In this document: one piece after another, positions 46,293 through 56,210 of the stretch
Numbering within the stretch: the first letter of the stretch is position 1
Layout of the letters: each line of letters begins with the position of its first letter
Assembly: GCF_022790535.1 (NCBI RefSeq)
Contig: NZ_LOHG01000003.1
Location: 177,532 to 234,203, forward strand
Source: Pseudomonas maioricensis
GTDB taxonomy: Bacteria > Pseudomonadota > Gammaproteobacteria > Pseudomonadales > Pseudomonadaceae
Direction of reading: 5' to 3'
Length of the DNA: 56,672 nucleotides
Notes under the pieces: model-generated
The model's input: only the letters and a program-made list of their open reading frames with translations
The model's database searches: none
What the model was told of the DNA's origin: nothing
Position numbers and translations under genes: made by a program

Positions 46293-49200
46293 ATGCCTTT
46301 GCGCGGGTCACTGAAAGGTGTTCTGGCAGCATTGGTTCTGTTAATGCTCGCGTTGATCATCTGGCAGCTGATTGATCAGTTTCAACAGACTCAGGATCGA
46401 CAACGCCAGCGTAGCCTCGATTACAGCGCGCAACTGGCTGACCGCTTGAGCCTGAACATGGAACTGAGCGCGCAGGTCGCGCTTAACCTCCTGAGCCGCA
46501 ACAACCAGCAAGAGCCGCAGAGTCCTGAGCAGGAACTGCATCTGCTGAACAATTTGCGTCAATCTCTGCCGTCGCTGCGCAGCATGGCGTGGTTGGACCC
46601 GCTCGGAAAGGTGACTACCGACACCCTGGACACCACAACCGATGCTCTGTTTCTTAAACAGACGCTGCAACAAGCCATGGGCCGACCGTATTACTACGAC
46701 AACAGCGATGATGGCTCGCAGGTCTATCTACTGATCCGCTACCCCGGCGATAGCAACACGAACTATTGGGCTTTGCGCCTGGCTCCCGATGTACTGAAAC
46801 CCCTGACACGCCAGACGCACCAAGGCTTCCAGCCTCTCTGGCGCCTGGAAAACCGCTCCACTGATCGGCTGCTTTTCCGTGATACCACCGTTCAGAACGA
46901 ACCGATAGTCAGCAGCGTGGGCGAAATCGAGAGTGTTCTGCTTCAGCCGCTGACCAACAGTAACTGGCAGTTACGGGGCCTGTTTGACGTCACCAAGGCA
47001 CGAGAACAACTGCTGGGGCCATTGATCGGTAAATGTATCGTCGGCTTGTTCTGTTCGATCCTGCCGCTGCTGGCGCTCTTTAGCCTGCGTCGTCGCCAGC
47101 GCCAGTTGCACGAGAGCCGACGGCGCTATCAGGACATCTTCGAAGGTGCCGGAGTCGCCATCTGTGTGCTGGATATGTCTGACCTGCCGGACTACCTCGA
47201 CACGCTGCAAATCGATAACAGCGAAGGTCTGCATGAGCTGCTCAAGGCTCAGCCCGGACAGCTGAATGCACTGTTACGCAAAATTCGCATCACTGAAGTG
47301 AACCAGGTCGCACTGAGCCTGCTCAATGTGCAATCCAATGAACAGGCGTGGCAGCACCTGATCGAAGGCTGCCCACGCAGCCGGCAAGGGATTGGCGAGC
47401 AATTGATCCACGCAGTGCTTTCGAGAAAAAGTCAGCTGGAGATCGAAATCCGCCTGACTCAGGACCGGGGCGAAGATCAATACCTGTGGCTGGTGCTGCG
47501 GTTGCCTGAAGAACTTGAAGACTTCAATGCAGTGATTCTGAGTATCGGGGACATCACCAGCCGCAAACGGGTCGAACTGTCTCAGCAGGAGCGAGAAGGA
47601 TTCTGGTCGAACGTGGTGCGCACCGTCCCGGATCACCTGTATGTGCAGGATGTACTGAGCCAGCGGATGATCTACAGCAACCACAATCTGGGTCAGACTC
47701 TGGGCTACAGCAGAACTGAACTGCTGCGCATGGGCGAGTTTTTCTGGGAGATGCTGTTGCACCCCGAAGACGCCGAAAGCTATCAGGACATGCGCCTGCG
47801 TCAGCGCCATCGCGGGCACAGCGAGCTCCTGCAATGCCAACTGCGCTTTCGGGCTCGCGACGATAAATGGCGACGTTTTGACATTCGTGAACAGGCGCTG
47901 TCCCGGGATCTCGATGATCAGGTCACGCGCATCATCGGTGTTGCCAAAGACATCACCGAACAGCTGGAAGCCAGTGAATCCCTGCGTGACAGCGAGCAAC
48001 GCTACCGCATGCTCGCCGAAAGCATCAGCGATGTAATCTTTTCCACTGATAACAAGCTCACCCCCAACTACGTCAGCCCTTCGGTACAGGGCGTACTGGG
48101 CTACAGCGCTGAATGGATTCTCACGCACGGCTGGAAATCCACCGTCGCCAATCCGCAGCAGCTCGCAGGCGTATACGCGCTGATGGAGCGCATCCGCAAA
48201 GTGCTGAAAAAGCCGGAAGCTTTGGCGGCTTTGCGCGACGAAATCCCCACTCAGCTATTCTTGTTCGACTGCCTGCGCGCCGACGGACGAAAAATACCCA
48301 TTGAGCTGAGATTGGTGCTGGTCTGGGATGATCAAGGCACGTTCGAAGGCATTCTCGGTGTTGGCCGCGATATCAGCCAGCAACGCAGGGCGGAAAAAGA
48401 TCTGCGCATGGCCGCAACCGTATTCGAACATTCGACTTCGGCCATCCTGATTACCGACCCAGCTGGCTATATCGTGCAAACCAACGAAGCGTTCAGCAGG
48501 GTCAGTGGCTACGAAGCAGCACAAGTACAAGACCAACTGCCGACACTGCTTACGGTGGACAACCAACAGGAAGCGCACCTGCGCTACATCGTCAAACAGC
48601 TGCATCAGCGCGGCAGTTGGGAAGGCGAAGTGTGGCTCAAGCGTCGCAACGAAGAGCATTACCCGGCATGGGTGGGCATCACGGCAGTACTGGATGACGA
48701 AGGCGATCTGGCCAGTTATGTGTGCTTCTTCACCGATATCAGTGAACGCAAAGCCAGTGAACAACGCATCCATCGCCTGGCTTACTACGACGCCCTGACC
48801 CACCTGCCGAACCGTTCGCTGTTCCAGGATCGCCTGCACTCGGCACTGCAACACGCCGAGCGACAAAATGCCTGGGTAGTGTTGATGTTCCTCGACCTGG
48901 ACCGCTTCAAGCCGATCAACGATTCGCTGGGACATGCGGCGGGTGACCGGATGCTCCAGGAAATGGCCACGCGCCTGCTGGCGTGCGTCGCCGACGACGA
49001 CACGGTCGCCCGCATGGGTGGCGACGAATTCACGTTGCTGTTGCAACCCAGCCCAACCCGCGAAATCGCCCTGAACCGCGCCATCCATGTGGCGGAGCAA
49101 ATTCTCTCCAGCCTAGTGACCCCGTTCGTTCTTGAAGGCCGGGAGTTCTTCGTGACCGCCAGTATTGGCATCGCGCTCAGCCCGCAGGACGGCAACGAGC

Positions 49201-50090
49201 TGAGCCAACTGATGAAGAACGCTGACACTGCGATGTATCACGCCAAGGAGAACGGAAAAAACAACTTCCAGTTCTATCAGGCCGACATGAACGCCACCGC
49301 TCTTGAGCGTCTGGAGCTGGAAAGCGACCTGCGTCATGCACTGGAGCAGCAGGAGTTCACCCTCTTCTATCAACCGCAGTTCAGCGGCGATGGCAAACGC
49401 CTGACCGGTGCCGAAGCCCTTTTGCGCTGGCGTCATCCACGGCGCGGGCTGGTCTCGCCAAGCGAATTCATTCCCGTGCTGGAAGAGCTCGGGCTGGTAG
49501 TGGAAGTCGGCGACTGGGTCCTTACAGAAGCCTGTCAACAGCTCAAGGCCTGGCACCAGGCCAAGGTCCGCGTGCCCAAGGTTTCGGTCAACATCTCTGC
49601 ACGCCAATTCGCCGACGGCCAGCTAGGCAACCGGATTGCCAATATTCTTCAGGAAACCGGTCTGCCGCCAGCCTGCCTTGAGCTCGAGCTGACCGAAAGT
49701 ATCCTGATGCGCGAAGTGGGCGTAGCGATGCATATTCTCGACGGCCTCAAGCGTCTGGGCCTGAGCATCGCGGTGGACGACTTCGGTACGGGCTATTCAT
49801 CGCTGAACTACCTGAAGCAGTTCCCGATCGACATCCTCAAGATCGACCGGACGTTTGTCGACGGCCTGCCCTCCGGCGAACAGGACGCGCAGATCGCGCG
49901 CGCCATCATCGCCATGGCCCATAGCCTGAATCTGGCGGTAATTGCTGAGGGTGTCGAAACCCACGAACAGCTTGAGTTCCTGCGCGAGCATGGCTGTGAC
50001 GAGGTGCAAGGCTACCTCTTCGGCCGCCCGATGCCGCCAAGCCGCTTCGAAGCGCAATACAGCGATAATGCGCTGTTCATGTTTGATTGA
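46293..50090 (+). CDS. morA: MorA-type membrane PAS-GGDEF-EAL protein
   Basis: Inner-membrane c-di-GMP enzyme of 1265 residues. A membrane helix near 7-28, a periplasmic sensor stretch of about 220 residues, and a second helix near 250 are followed by several PAS domains (about 280-745). GGDEF is intact near 909 (RMGGDEF), EAL near 1041 (EALLRW), with LTES, DDFGTGYSS, IAEGVET and QGYLFGRP all present, so both synthesis and breakdown look possible. The inhibitory site before GGDEF reads ADDD instead of RxxD. MorA of Pseudomonas controls motility timing and biofilm. ATG 46293 has AGGAG 10 bases upstream. Confidence 0.92.
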   Translation: MPLRGSLKGVLAALVLLMLALIIWQLIDQFQQTQDRQRQRSLDYSAQLADRLSLNMELSAQVALNLLSRNNQQEPQSPEQELHLLNNLRQSLPSLRSMAWLDPLGKVTTDTLDTTTDALFLKQTLQQAMGRPYYYDNSDDGSQVYLLIRYPGDSNTNYWALRLAPDVLKPLTRQTHQGFQPLWRLENRSTDRLLFRDTTVQNEPIVSSVGEIESVLLQPLTNSNWQLRGLFDVTKAREQLLGPLIGKCIVGLFCSILPLLALFSLRRRQRQLHESRRRYQDIFEGAGVAICVLDMSDLPDYLDTLQIDNSEGLHELLKAQPGQLNALLRKIRITEVNQVALSLLNVQSNEQAWQHLIEGCPRSRQGIGEQLIHAVLSRKSQLEIEIRLTQDRGEDQYLWLVLRLPEELEDFNAVILSIGDITSRKRVELSQQEREGFWSNVVRTVPDHLYVQDVLSQRMIYSNHNLGQTLGYSRTELLRMGEFFWEMLLHPEDAESYQDMRLRQRHRGHSELLQCQLRFRARDDKWRRFDIREQALSRDLDDQVTRIIGVAKDITEQLEASESLRDSEQRYRMLAESISDVIFSTDNKLTPNYVSPSVQGVLGYSAEWILTHGWKSTVANPQQLAGVYALMERIRKVLKKPEALAALRDEIPTQLFLFDCLRADGRKIPIELRLVLVWDDQGTFEGILGVGRDISQQRRAEKDLRMAATVFEHSTSAILITDPAGYIVQTNEAFSRVSGYEAAQVQDQLPTLLTVDNQQEAHLRYIVKQLHQRGSWEGEVWLKRRNEEHYPAWVGITAVLDDEGDLASYVCFFTDISERKASEQRIHRLAYYDALTHLPNRSLFQDRLHSALQHAERQNAWVVLMFLDLDRFKPINDSLGHAAGDRMLQEMATRLLACVADDDTVARMGGDEFTLLLQPSPTREIALNRAIHVAEQILSSLVTPFVLEGREFFVTASIGIALSPQDGNELSQLMKNADTAMYHAKENGKNNFQFYQADMNATALERLELESDLRHALEQQEFTLFYQPQFSGDGKRLTGAEALLRWRHPRRGLVSPSEFIPVLEELGLVVEVGDWVLTEACQQLKAWHQAKVRVPKVSVNISARQFADGQLGNRIANILQETGLPPACLELELTESILMREVGVAMHILDGLKRLGLSIAVDDFGTGYSSLNYLKQFPIDILKIDRTFVDGLPSGEQDAQIARAIIAMAHSLNLAVIAEGVETHEQLEFLREHGCDEVQGYLFGRPMPPSRFEAQYSDNALFMFD

Positions 50091-50104
50091 GGTCGGGTGT
50101 CCTT

Positions 50105-50209
50105 TTGTAGGAGCGCGCTTGGTCTGGGCCGCATCCGGACGATTGGGTTCATTAGCCAACATCTTTGTCACCTGACCACAAGCAATCGCGGGCAAGCGCG
50201 CTCCTACAG
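50105..50209. repeat. REP pair, GCGCGCTTG class
   Basis: TTGTAGGAGCGCGCTTG pairs with CAAGCGCGCTCCTACAG across an unusually long spacer. Only the outer arms pair, so the inner part has decayed. Confidence 0.75.
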
Positions 50210-50319
50210 GCGTGTATCGTGAAAACCACTTGTCCAGCACATGACTGCCTTTCATATGCCAGATAAAAGCCAATGGGGTAGAATGCCCCCCTTTTCTGCC
50301 CCGATCCCTGAGGACCGCC

Positions 50320-51573
50320 ATGTTCAGCCGTGATTTGACTCTCGCCAAGTACGACTCCGATCTCTTCGCCGCGATGGAGCAAGAAGCCCAGCGCCAGGAA
50401 GAGCACATCGAGCTGATCGCTTCGGAAAACTACACCAGCCCAGCGGTGATGGAAGCTCAGGGTTCGGTCCTGACCAACAAGTACGCTGAAGGCTACCCAG
50501 GCAAGCGTTACTACGGCGGCTGCGAATACGTCGACGTGGTTGAGCAACTGGCTATCGACCGCGCCAAAGAACTGTTCGGCGCTGATTACGCCAACGTTCA
50601 GCCCCACGCTGGTTCGCAAGCCAACAGCGCCGTTTATCTGGCTCTGCTGCAAGGCGGCGACACCATTTTGGGCATGAGCCTGGCCCACGGTGGTCACCTG
50701 ACCCACGGCGCCAGCGTCAGTTCTTCGGGCAAGCTGTACAACGCCGTTCAATACGGCATCGACGCCAACGGCATGATCGACTACGACGAAGTCGAGCGTC
50801 TGGCCGTTGAGCACAAGCCAAAAATGATCGTGGCCGGTTTCTCTGCCTACTCGCAGATCCTCGACTTCCCGCGCTTCCGCGCCATCGCCGACAAAGTTGG
50901 CGCTTACCTGTTCGTCGACATGGCTCACGTAGCCGGTCTGGTAGCCGCTGGCGTTTACCCGAACCCGGTGCCTTTCGCTGACGTCGTGACCACCACCACG
51001 CACAAGACCCTGCGCGGTCCACGTGGCGGCCTGATCCTGGCTCGCGCCAACGCCGACATCGAGAAGAAGCTGAACTCTGCTGTTTTCCCGGGCGCCCAAG
51101 GCGGCCCACTGGAGCACGTCATTGCCGCCAAGGCCGTGTGCTTCAAGGAAGCGCTGCAGCCTGAGTTCAAGGCTTACCAGCAACAAGTCGTGAAAAACGC
51201 CAAGGCCATGGCCGGCGTGTTCATCGAGCGCGGTTTCGACGTGGTTTCCGGCGGTACTGAAAACCACCTGTTCCTGCTCTCGCTGATCAAGCAGGACATC
51301 TCCGGTAAAGATGCAGACGCCGCTCTGGGCCGCGCGTTCATTACCGTCAACAAAAACTCCGTACCGAACGACCCACGCTCCCCGTTCGTGACTTCCGGCC
51401 TGCGCTTCGGCACACCAGCAGTCACCACTCGCGGCTTCAAGGAAGCAGAGTGCAAAGAGCTGGCAACCTGGATCTGCGACATCCTGGCTGACCTGAACAA
51501 CGAAGCCGTGATCGACGCAGTACGTGAAAAAGTAAAAGCTATCTGCGCCAAACTGCCGGTATACAGCGCTTAA
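50320..51573 (+). CDS. glyA: Serine hydroxymethyltransferase
   Basis: PLP enzyme of 417 residues that converts serine and THF to glycine and methylene-THF. The PLP-binding Lys lies in [16 protein letters not shown] near residue 230, and the N-terminal [14 protein letters not shown] and HAGSQAN blocks are intact. ATG 50320 has TGAGGA 6 bases upstream. TAGAAT at 50279-50284 is a likely -10 box with a weak -35 (ATGCCA) 17 bases before. No glycine riboswitch-like structure was noticed. A terminator follows. Confidence 0.97.
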   Translation: MFSRDLTLAKYDSDLFAAMEQEAQRQEEHIELIASENYTSPAVMEAQGSVLTNKYAEGYPGKRYYGGCEYVDVVEQLAIDRAKELFGADYANVQPHAGSQANSAVYLALLQGGDTILGMSLAHGGHLTHGASVSSSGKLYNAVQYGIDANGMIDYDEVERLAVEHKPKMIVAGFSAYSQILDFPRFRAIADKVGAYLFVDMAHVAGLVAAGVYPNPVPFADVVTTTTHKTLRGPRGGLILARANADIEKKLNSAVFPGAQGGPLEHVIAAKAVCFKEALQPEFKAYQQQVVKNAKAMAGVFIERGFDVVSGGTENHLFLLSLIKQDISGKDADAALGRAFITVNKNSVPNDPRSPFVTSGLRFGTPAVTTRGFKEAECKELATWICDILADLNNEAVIDAVREKVKAICAKLPVYSA

Positions 51574-51595
51574 TCAGCCCTGTTTGCAGCAGTAA

Positions 51596-51632
51596 CAAAA
51601 AGCCCCGGTTCGTGAGAGCCGGGGCTTTTTTA
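51596..51632 (+). terminator. Intrinsic terminator after glyA
   Basis: AGCCCCGG pairs with CCGGGGCT across a 10-base loop, followed by TTTTTTA. Confidence 0.9.
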
Positions 51633-51692
51633 TAGGCGAGCCTCTATACAAACACTCTCCGTGAATAGGCTGAATAGCTCGCTAGTTCAGTT

Positions 51693-51758
51693 CGAAATAA
51701 AAACAACATCCGAAATAGACAGTTATTCCAAACACTGTCAACTATGACAGTATTCGAC
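51693..51758. promoter_or_regulatory. Repeat-rich upstream region with ACTGTCA-N4-TGACAGT palindrome
   Basis: A perfect 7-base inverted repeat ACTGTCA/TGACAGT with a 4-base spacer lies at 51734-51751. A third copy of the half-site GACAGT is at 51718, and CGAAATA occurs twice (51693 and 51711) 18 bases apart. It lies 70-130 bases before the orphan gene at 51824. It looks like a regulator binding region; no known regulator was recognised. Confidence 0.5.
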
Positions 51759-51823
51759 ACCCACATTGCTGATTAACCTGACACAACCATCACATGATGG
51801 AAAAATCAATCAGGTATACGAAA

Positions 51824-52385
51824 ATGGCAAACGAAGACACTGGCATCAGCAAATCATTTTATGGCGAGCTTAGTCTCGCCAGCGATGACTCGAAAGTAAA
51901 CTTTTCGTCCGTAGTGTGGACTACCGCACCGGTAGGAGGCATTGATTTTCCTGGGAGCTCAGAGGACAGCCGGGGCTACAGTCTAGAATTTCTTGAGTAC
52001 ATGACTGTTAATACATTCGAGCATTACGCTGAGAACTTCTACTTCAAATATTCTCCACTCCTATTCCCTGATGCTGAGCGATAAAGGAACAAAGTGGATT
52101 GGCATAACAAATAATGGTTACGCATGGAAAACAACCGACTCAACAAAATGTCGCCATTTCCAGCTCGTGGGAGAAGACAAAACGACAAAGCTGAACCTTT
52201 CCGACTTGACTGAAGACATTGCAAAGGTCTACTTGGTGCTCACGTCTGGTGGAACTACGCTGAGCACTTATAGCAAAACTACTGTTAAGAATCACTCATG
52301 GAGTTACCTGACAGCACCTGGAGATAAAGGCGCACTTTTCAAGCTGAAAGTTCTGGAACGAAGCGCGACCTGGCCCAAAAGTTGA
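51824..52385 (+). pseudogene. Frameshifted orphan gene, beta-strand-rich product
   Basis: Two frames look like halves of one gene. The first starts at ATG 51824 (AGGT 8 bases before) and stops at 52084; the second is open to 52385. Removing one C from the CCC run at 52066-52068 would join them into about 186 residues, reading SPLLFLMLSDKGTKWIG at the joint. The product alternates strands and turns (WIGITNNGYAWKT, HFQLVGEDK, ALFKLKVLER), like a beta-trefoil or lectin-like domain, with no signal peptide. The stretch is AT-richer than its neighbours. It may be a decayed gene, a sequencing error, or two coupled genes, since an ATG at 52071 lies within the first frame. Function not recognised. Confidence 0.55.
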
Positions 52386-52395
52386 TGTGGACCGC

Positions 52396-52434
52396 AAACA
52401 GCAAGGTCGTTGATCACCTGGATTAATGATCTTG
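52396..52434 (+). terminator. Possible hairpin after the orphan gene
   Basis: AGCAAGGTC pairs with GATCTTGCT (one mismatch) around 52399-52433. No T-run follows, so termination is uncertain. Confidence 0.3.
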
Positions 52435-52501
52435 CTGCATCACAGCCCAACAGGGTCTATCTGCATGTTTAGTCCATCGGATTCAACAGACTAAGTGCTG
52501 C

Positions 52502-53479
52502 TTATCCCGAGACTCTGGCAAACCCTGCCCGGATCTTCTCTTCCGGCAACTCGTCGGCAATAAACACAATCACGCTTTCGCGCTTTTCGCCTTCTTCCCA
52601 CTCCGTATCCCAATCGAAGCCATACAGCTTCAGCACGCCCTGAAACACCATGCGTCGCGGTTCGCCAGCGATGTTGAGCACGCCTTTGTAACGCAATAAC
52701 TGTGGGCCGTGTTCTTCAAGCAGCTCGTTCATGAACTCGCTCAGCTTGTCGATATCCAGAGGCTCGTCGGTGCGCAGAACAAGGCTGGAAATACGGTCAA
52801 TGGAATTACCGGCCGGAGCCAACGGACGCAGGGTCAGGCCTGCGCCCAAGTCTGCGTTCAGGTTGAAACCACGAACATCCAGCAACTCGGCCAGATCAAT
52901 CTGGCCATGCTCAACCACCCTGATCGGAGCGCGGCGGTTTATGCGGGTCAAACGGGCGCAGAGGGCGTCAAAAGCTGCGTCGTCGACCAGATCACGTTTG
53001 CTCACCAGTAGCCGGTCAGCAAAACCGATCTGCGCCTGAGCGATGGTCTGCGCCAGATGCGTTTCAGCGTTGGCCGCATCCACCAAGGTGATGATGCCAT
53101 CGAGGATATAGCGTTCGCGCAGCTCTTCGTCGATGAAAAAGGTCTGCGCAACCGGCGCTGGGTCAGCAAGCCCGGTGCACTCGATCACCAGACGGTCGAA
53201 GGCGATTTCACCGCTGTCCAGACGCTCCAGCAGCAGAAAAAGTGCTTTGGTCAGATCGGTGTGGATGGTGCAGCAGACGCAGCCATTGGACAGGGTCATG
53301 ACCTGTACCGGTTCGGCCCCCAACAATTGGGTGTCGATACCGGCGTCGCTGAATTCGTTTTCGATCACGGCGATTTTCAGGCCGTGCTCGGTCTTGAGCA
53401 GATGACGCAGCAACGTGGTCTTGCCCGCGCCGAGAAAGCCGCTGAGGACAGTGACGGGAATGGGTTGCGGGGTGGTCAT
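52502..53479 (-). CDS. yjiA: CobW/YjiA family GTPase (COG0523)
   Basis: A 325-residue P-loop GTPase of the metal-chaperone-like COG0523 group. Walker A GFLGAGKTT is near residues 14-22, the metal-binding CXCC motif in SNGCVCCTI, Walker B ECTGLADPAP and SKRDL follow, and the CobW C-terminal domain ends the protein. ATG 53479 has AGGAG 7 bases upstream; the longer open frame passes through a REP. Its position after cstA and ybdD matches yjiA in the E. coli btsT-yjiX-yjiA unit, so YjiA-type is preferred over a cobalamin or zinc-stress role. No Zur box was seen. Confidence 0.85.
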   Translation of the reverse strand: MTTPQPIPVTVLSGFLGAGKTTLLRHLLKTEHGLKIAVIENEFSDAGIDTQLLGAEPVQVMTLSNGCVCCTIHTDLTKALFLLLERLDSGEIAFDRLVIECTGLADPAPVAQTFFIDEELRERYILDGIITLVDAANAETHLAQTIAQAQIGFADRLLVSKRDLVDDAAFDALCARLTRINRRAPIRVVEHGQIDLAELLDVRGFNLNADLGAGLTLRPLAPAGNSIDRISSLVLRTDEPLDIDKLSEFMNELLEEHGPQLLRYKGVLNIAGEPRRMVFQGVLKLYGFDWDTEWEEGEKRESVIVFIADELPEEKIRAGFARVSG

Positions 53480-53514
53480 GAGTGCTCCTGTATTTACCAA
53501 ACAACACAAAACAA

Positions 53515-53601
53515 CTGTGGGAGCGGTGCTTGCCCGCGATAAGCCCAACTCGGTATCGGAGACCGGGTTGAGCTTATCGCGGGCAAGCACCGCTCCCACA
53601 G
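53515..53601. repeat. REP pair, GGTGCTTGCCCGCGATAAGC class
   Basis: Arms CTGTGGGAGCGGTGCTTGCC and the complement, then CGCGATAAGC with GCTTATCGCG. It separates yjiA from ybdD. Confidence 0.9.
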
Positions 53602-53635
53602 GTTAACTGATGCAGTGGATCAAAAATTCAAATGA

Positions 53636-53833
53636 TCAACAGCACTTGGGCCCACCCTTACCACCGTAACGGGCTTCCTGGCGTTCCCGGAAGAACGCCT
53701 CGTAATCCATCACCGGCTTGTCAGGGTGTTTGACCTGCATATGCGCGACGTAATTGTCGTAGTCAGGCATCCCAACCATCAAGCGCGCAGCCTGACCGAG
53801 GTATTTCCCGAGGCGACTCAGGTCGTTGAACAT
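53636..53833 (-). CDS. ybdD: YbdD/YjiX family small protein (DUF466)
   Basis: A 65-residue cytoplasmic protein with the family pattern [31 protein letters not shown] and a C-terminal Cys-Cys. Family members nearly always follow CstA/BtsT transporters; E. coli YjiX is the relative. Role unknown, perhaps an accessory of the transporter. It starts 19 bases after the cstA stop. Confidence 0.92.
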   Translation of the reverse strand: MFNDLSRLGKYLGQAARLMVGMPDYDNYVAHMQVKHPDKPVMDYEAFFRERQEARYGGKGGPKCC

Positions 53834-53852
53834 AGGCAGATCCTCTCGTTTC

Positions 53853-55928
53853 TCAAACGTTGGTCGGAGTCGTCAGTGCCTGGAAAGGCGCTTCTTTATC
53901 CGTACGCTCTTTGTTGCCCCATGCCGCAACGCCGACTTTCAACGCATAGAACAGGATGCTGAACACCACAAACAGGAACAGAATCGTCAGCGTCGCGTTG
54001 GTGTAAGCGTTGAAGATCACGTGCTGCATCTGATCCATGGTCTTGGCCGGAGCCAGAATCTGACCCGCATCAGCCGCGGTGCTGTACTTCTTGGCCAGCG
54101 CCAGGAAACCTACCGCAGGGTTGCTATCGAACAGCTTGATGAAGCCAGCCGTTACGGTGCAGATCAGCAGCCAGGTAGCTGGCAGCATGGTGACCCAGAT
54201 GTAACGTTGGCGCTTCATTTTGATCAGGACAACGGTTGCCAACATCAGCGCGATACCTGCCAGCATCTGGTTAGAGATACCGAACAGAGGCCACAGAGTG
54301 TTGATGCCGCCCAGCGGATCGATCACGCCTTGATACAGCAGGTAACCCCAGAGCGCTACGCAACCACCGGTACCGATAGCGTTGGCAGTCCAGGACTCGG
54401 TGCGTTTAAGGGCAGGTACGAAACTGCCCAGCAAGTCCTGCAGCATGAAGCGACCGGCACGCGTACCGGCATCGACCGCCGTCAGAATAAACAGCGCTTC
54501 AAACAGGATCGCGAAGTGGTACCAGAACGCCATGGTGCTCGCACCTGGCAAGGCCTGATGCAGGATCTGCGCGATACCCACCGCCAGCGTAGGTGCACCA
54601 CCGGCACGTGCCAGTACGGTGTTCTCACCGATGTCTTTAGCAACTGCTGTCAGTTGTTCCGGGGTAATGGCAAAGCCCCAACTGCTGACTGTCTGAGCCA
54701 CAGTCACCACGTCACCGCCGACAATGGCCGCAGGGCTGTTCATGGCGAAGTAGATGCCTGGCTCGATCACCGAAGCAGCAACCATGGCCATGATCGCCAC
54801 GAAGGACTCCATGAGCATGCCGCCGTAACCGATGTAACGGGCGTTGGTTTCGTTATCCAGCAGCTTCGGCGTGGTCCCGGAAGAGATCAGCGCGTGGAAA
54901 CCGGACACCGCACCACACGCGATGGTGATGAACAGGAACGGGAACAGAGTGCCCTTCCAGACCGGGCCAGTACCGTCGGTGAACTGGGTCAGCGCGGGCA
55001 TTTTCAGCTCAGGCGCAAGAATCAGAATCCCGATCGCCAGCGCAACGATTGTGCCGATTTTCAGGAAGGTCGACAGGTAGTCACGTGGTGCCAGCAGCAA
55101 CCAGACCGGCAGCATGGCAGCGACAAAGCCGTAACCCACCAGCATCCAGGTGATCTGCACGCCTGTGAAGGTGAACAGCGGTGCCCATTCAGGGCTGGCC
55201 GCAACATGACCGCCTGCCCAGATCGACAGCAACAATAGAACCACACCGATCACCGAGATTTCCCCGATGCGGCCTGGCCTGATGTAGCGCATATAGATGC
55301 CCATGAACATCGCGGTCGGAATCGTCGCCATGACCGTGAACATGCCCCATGGGCTTTCAGCCAGCGCTTTGACCACGATCAGCGCCAGCACCGCAAGGAT
55401 GATGATCATGATCAGGAAGCAGCCGAACAGCGCGATGGTGCCTGGGATACGGCCCATTTCCTCACGCACCATGTCACCCAGGGAGCGACCGTTACGGCGT
55501 GTGGACAGGAACAGAATCATGAAATCCTGCACCGCGCCCGCCAGAACCACACCGGCGATCAGCCAGAGGGTGCCGGGCAGGTAGCCCATCTGTGCAGCCA
55601 GTACCGGCCCAACCAATGGTCCGGCGCCAGCAATCGCGGCAAAGTGGTGACCGAAAAGAATGTGTTTGTTGGTCGGCACGTAGTCCAGACCATCATTGTT
55701 GACCACTGCTGGAGTCGCCCGCAGCGGGTCGAGCTGCATAACATGCCGGGCAATGAACAGGCTGTAATAACGATAGGCAACCAGGTAGATGGCGACCGCA
55801 GCGACCACGATCCACAAGGCGTTGATTGCTTCTCCGCGGCGCAAGGCCACGACCCCCAGAGCACATGCTCCGATAATTGCAACGATTAGCCAGGGCACAT
55901 GGCGCATGAGGCTATTATTATTTTTCAT
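53853..55928 (-). CDS. cstA: CstA/BtsT family transporter (pyruvate or peptide uptake)
   Basis: Inner-membrane transporter of 691 residues with about 16-18 helices. The CstA N-terminal block is clear ([20 protein letters not shown] in part, with [18 protein letters not shown]). E. coli BtsT imports pyruvate and CstA supports peptide or pyruvate use in starvation; which substrate applies is unknown. ATG 55928 is preferred, as the frame before it lacks protein character. The first codons encode KNNNS through AAUAAUAAU, a motif like the Hfq/Crc target AANAANAA, next to an A-rich leader. This suggests catabolite repression at translation. Confidence 0.9.
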   Translation of the reverse strand: MKNNNSLMRHVPWLIVAIIGACALGVVALRRGEAINALWIVVAAVAIYLVAYRYYSLFIARHVMQLDPLRATPAVVNNDGLDYVPTNKHILFGHHFAAIAGAGPLVGPVLAAQMGYLPGTLWLIAGVVLAGAVQDFMILFLSTRRNGRSLGDMVREEMGRIPGTIALFGCFLIMIIILAVLALIVVKALAESPWGMFTVMATIPTAMFMGIYMRYIRPGRIGEISVIGVVLLLLSIWAGGHVAASPEWAPLFTFTGVQITWMLVGYGFVAAMLPVWLLLAPRDYLSTFLKIGTIVALAIGILILAPELKMPALTQFTDGTGPVWKGTLFPFLFITIACGAVSGFHALISSGTTPKLLDNETNARYIGYGGMLMESFVAIMAMVAASVIEPGIYFAMNSPAAIVGGDVVTVAQTVSSWGFAITPEQLTAVAKDIGENTVLARAGGAPTLAVGIAQILHQALPGASTMAFWYHFAILFEALFILTAVDAGTRAGRFMLQDLLGSFVPALKRTESWTANAIGTGGCVALWGYLLYQGVIDPLGGINTLWPLFGISNQMLAGIALMLATVVLIKMKRQRYIWVTMLPATWLLICTVTAGFIKLFDSNPAVGFLALAKKYSTAADAGQILAPAKTMDQMQHVIFNAYTNATLTILFLFVVFSILFYALKVGVAAWGNKERTDKEAPFQALTTPTNV

Positions 55929-55931
55929 TTT
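55912..55931 (-). promoter_or_regulatory. Possible Hfq/Crc site at the cstA start
   Basis: The mRNA from the start codon reads AUGAAAAAUAAUAAUAG. AAUAAUAA fits the CA motif bound by Hfq with Crc in Pseudomonas, and it overlaps the start, as in known targets. The A-rich leader continues upstream. Binding is inferred. Confidence 0.5.
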
Positions 55932-56210
55932 TTTATATTCCAGCAGATGACTGAAAGACCAGCTACGCGAGTTTAGCTCTGTCGCAGCGAAAGGCCACCC
56001 CAACCAAGGTCTAGAGCGCAAAAGAAACGTTTCACTTAAAACGGCCACTGAACCTGATCACTAGACGCGGTTCCAAAGGCCGACGAAGTGTAAATCCGGG
56101 CCTGAAAGCTATCCGGAAAGCAGGATCGGGACTATCGTCGTTACAGGCGACGCCTTGCCTGGCGTTGAACCGCTGACAGCATGTCAGTCGATTCCAAGAG
56201 AAGTGATTCG

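Noticed and set aside
50100..50319. Glycine riboswitch before glyA
   Set aside because: The upstream sequence is a REP and a short leader; no glycine aptamer core was recognised.
52066..52084. Programmed +1 frameshift in the orphan gene
   Set aside because: No known slippery codon, stop-codon context like prfB, or downstream structure was seen; a simple insertion in the C run is the easier explanation.
53480..53635. A Zur box before the COG0523 GTPase gene
   Set aside because: No palindrome of the Zur type was found; the gap is filled by a REP.
55960..56010. A sigma-54-like promoter (TGGCCTTTCGCTGC on the minus strand) before cstA
   Set aside because: The GG and GC pairs are 11 instead of 12 bases apart and TGGCAC is not matched, so sigma-54 RNA polymerase would not be expected to fit.
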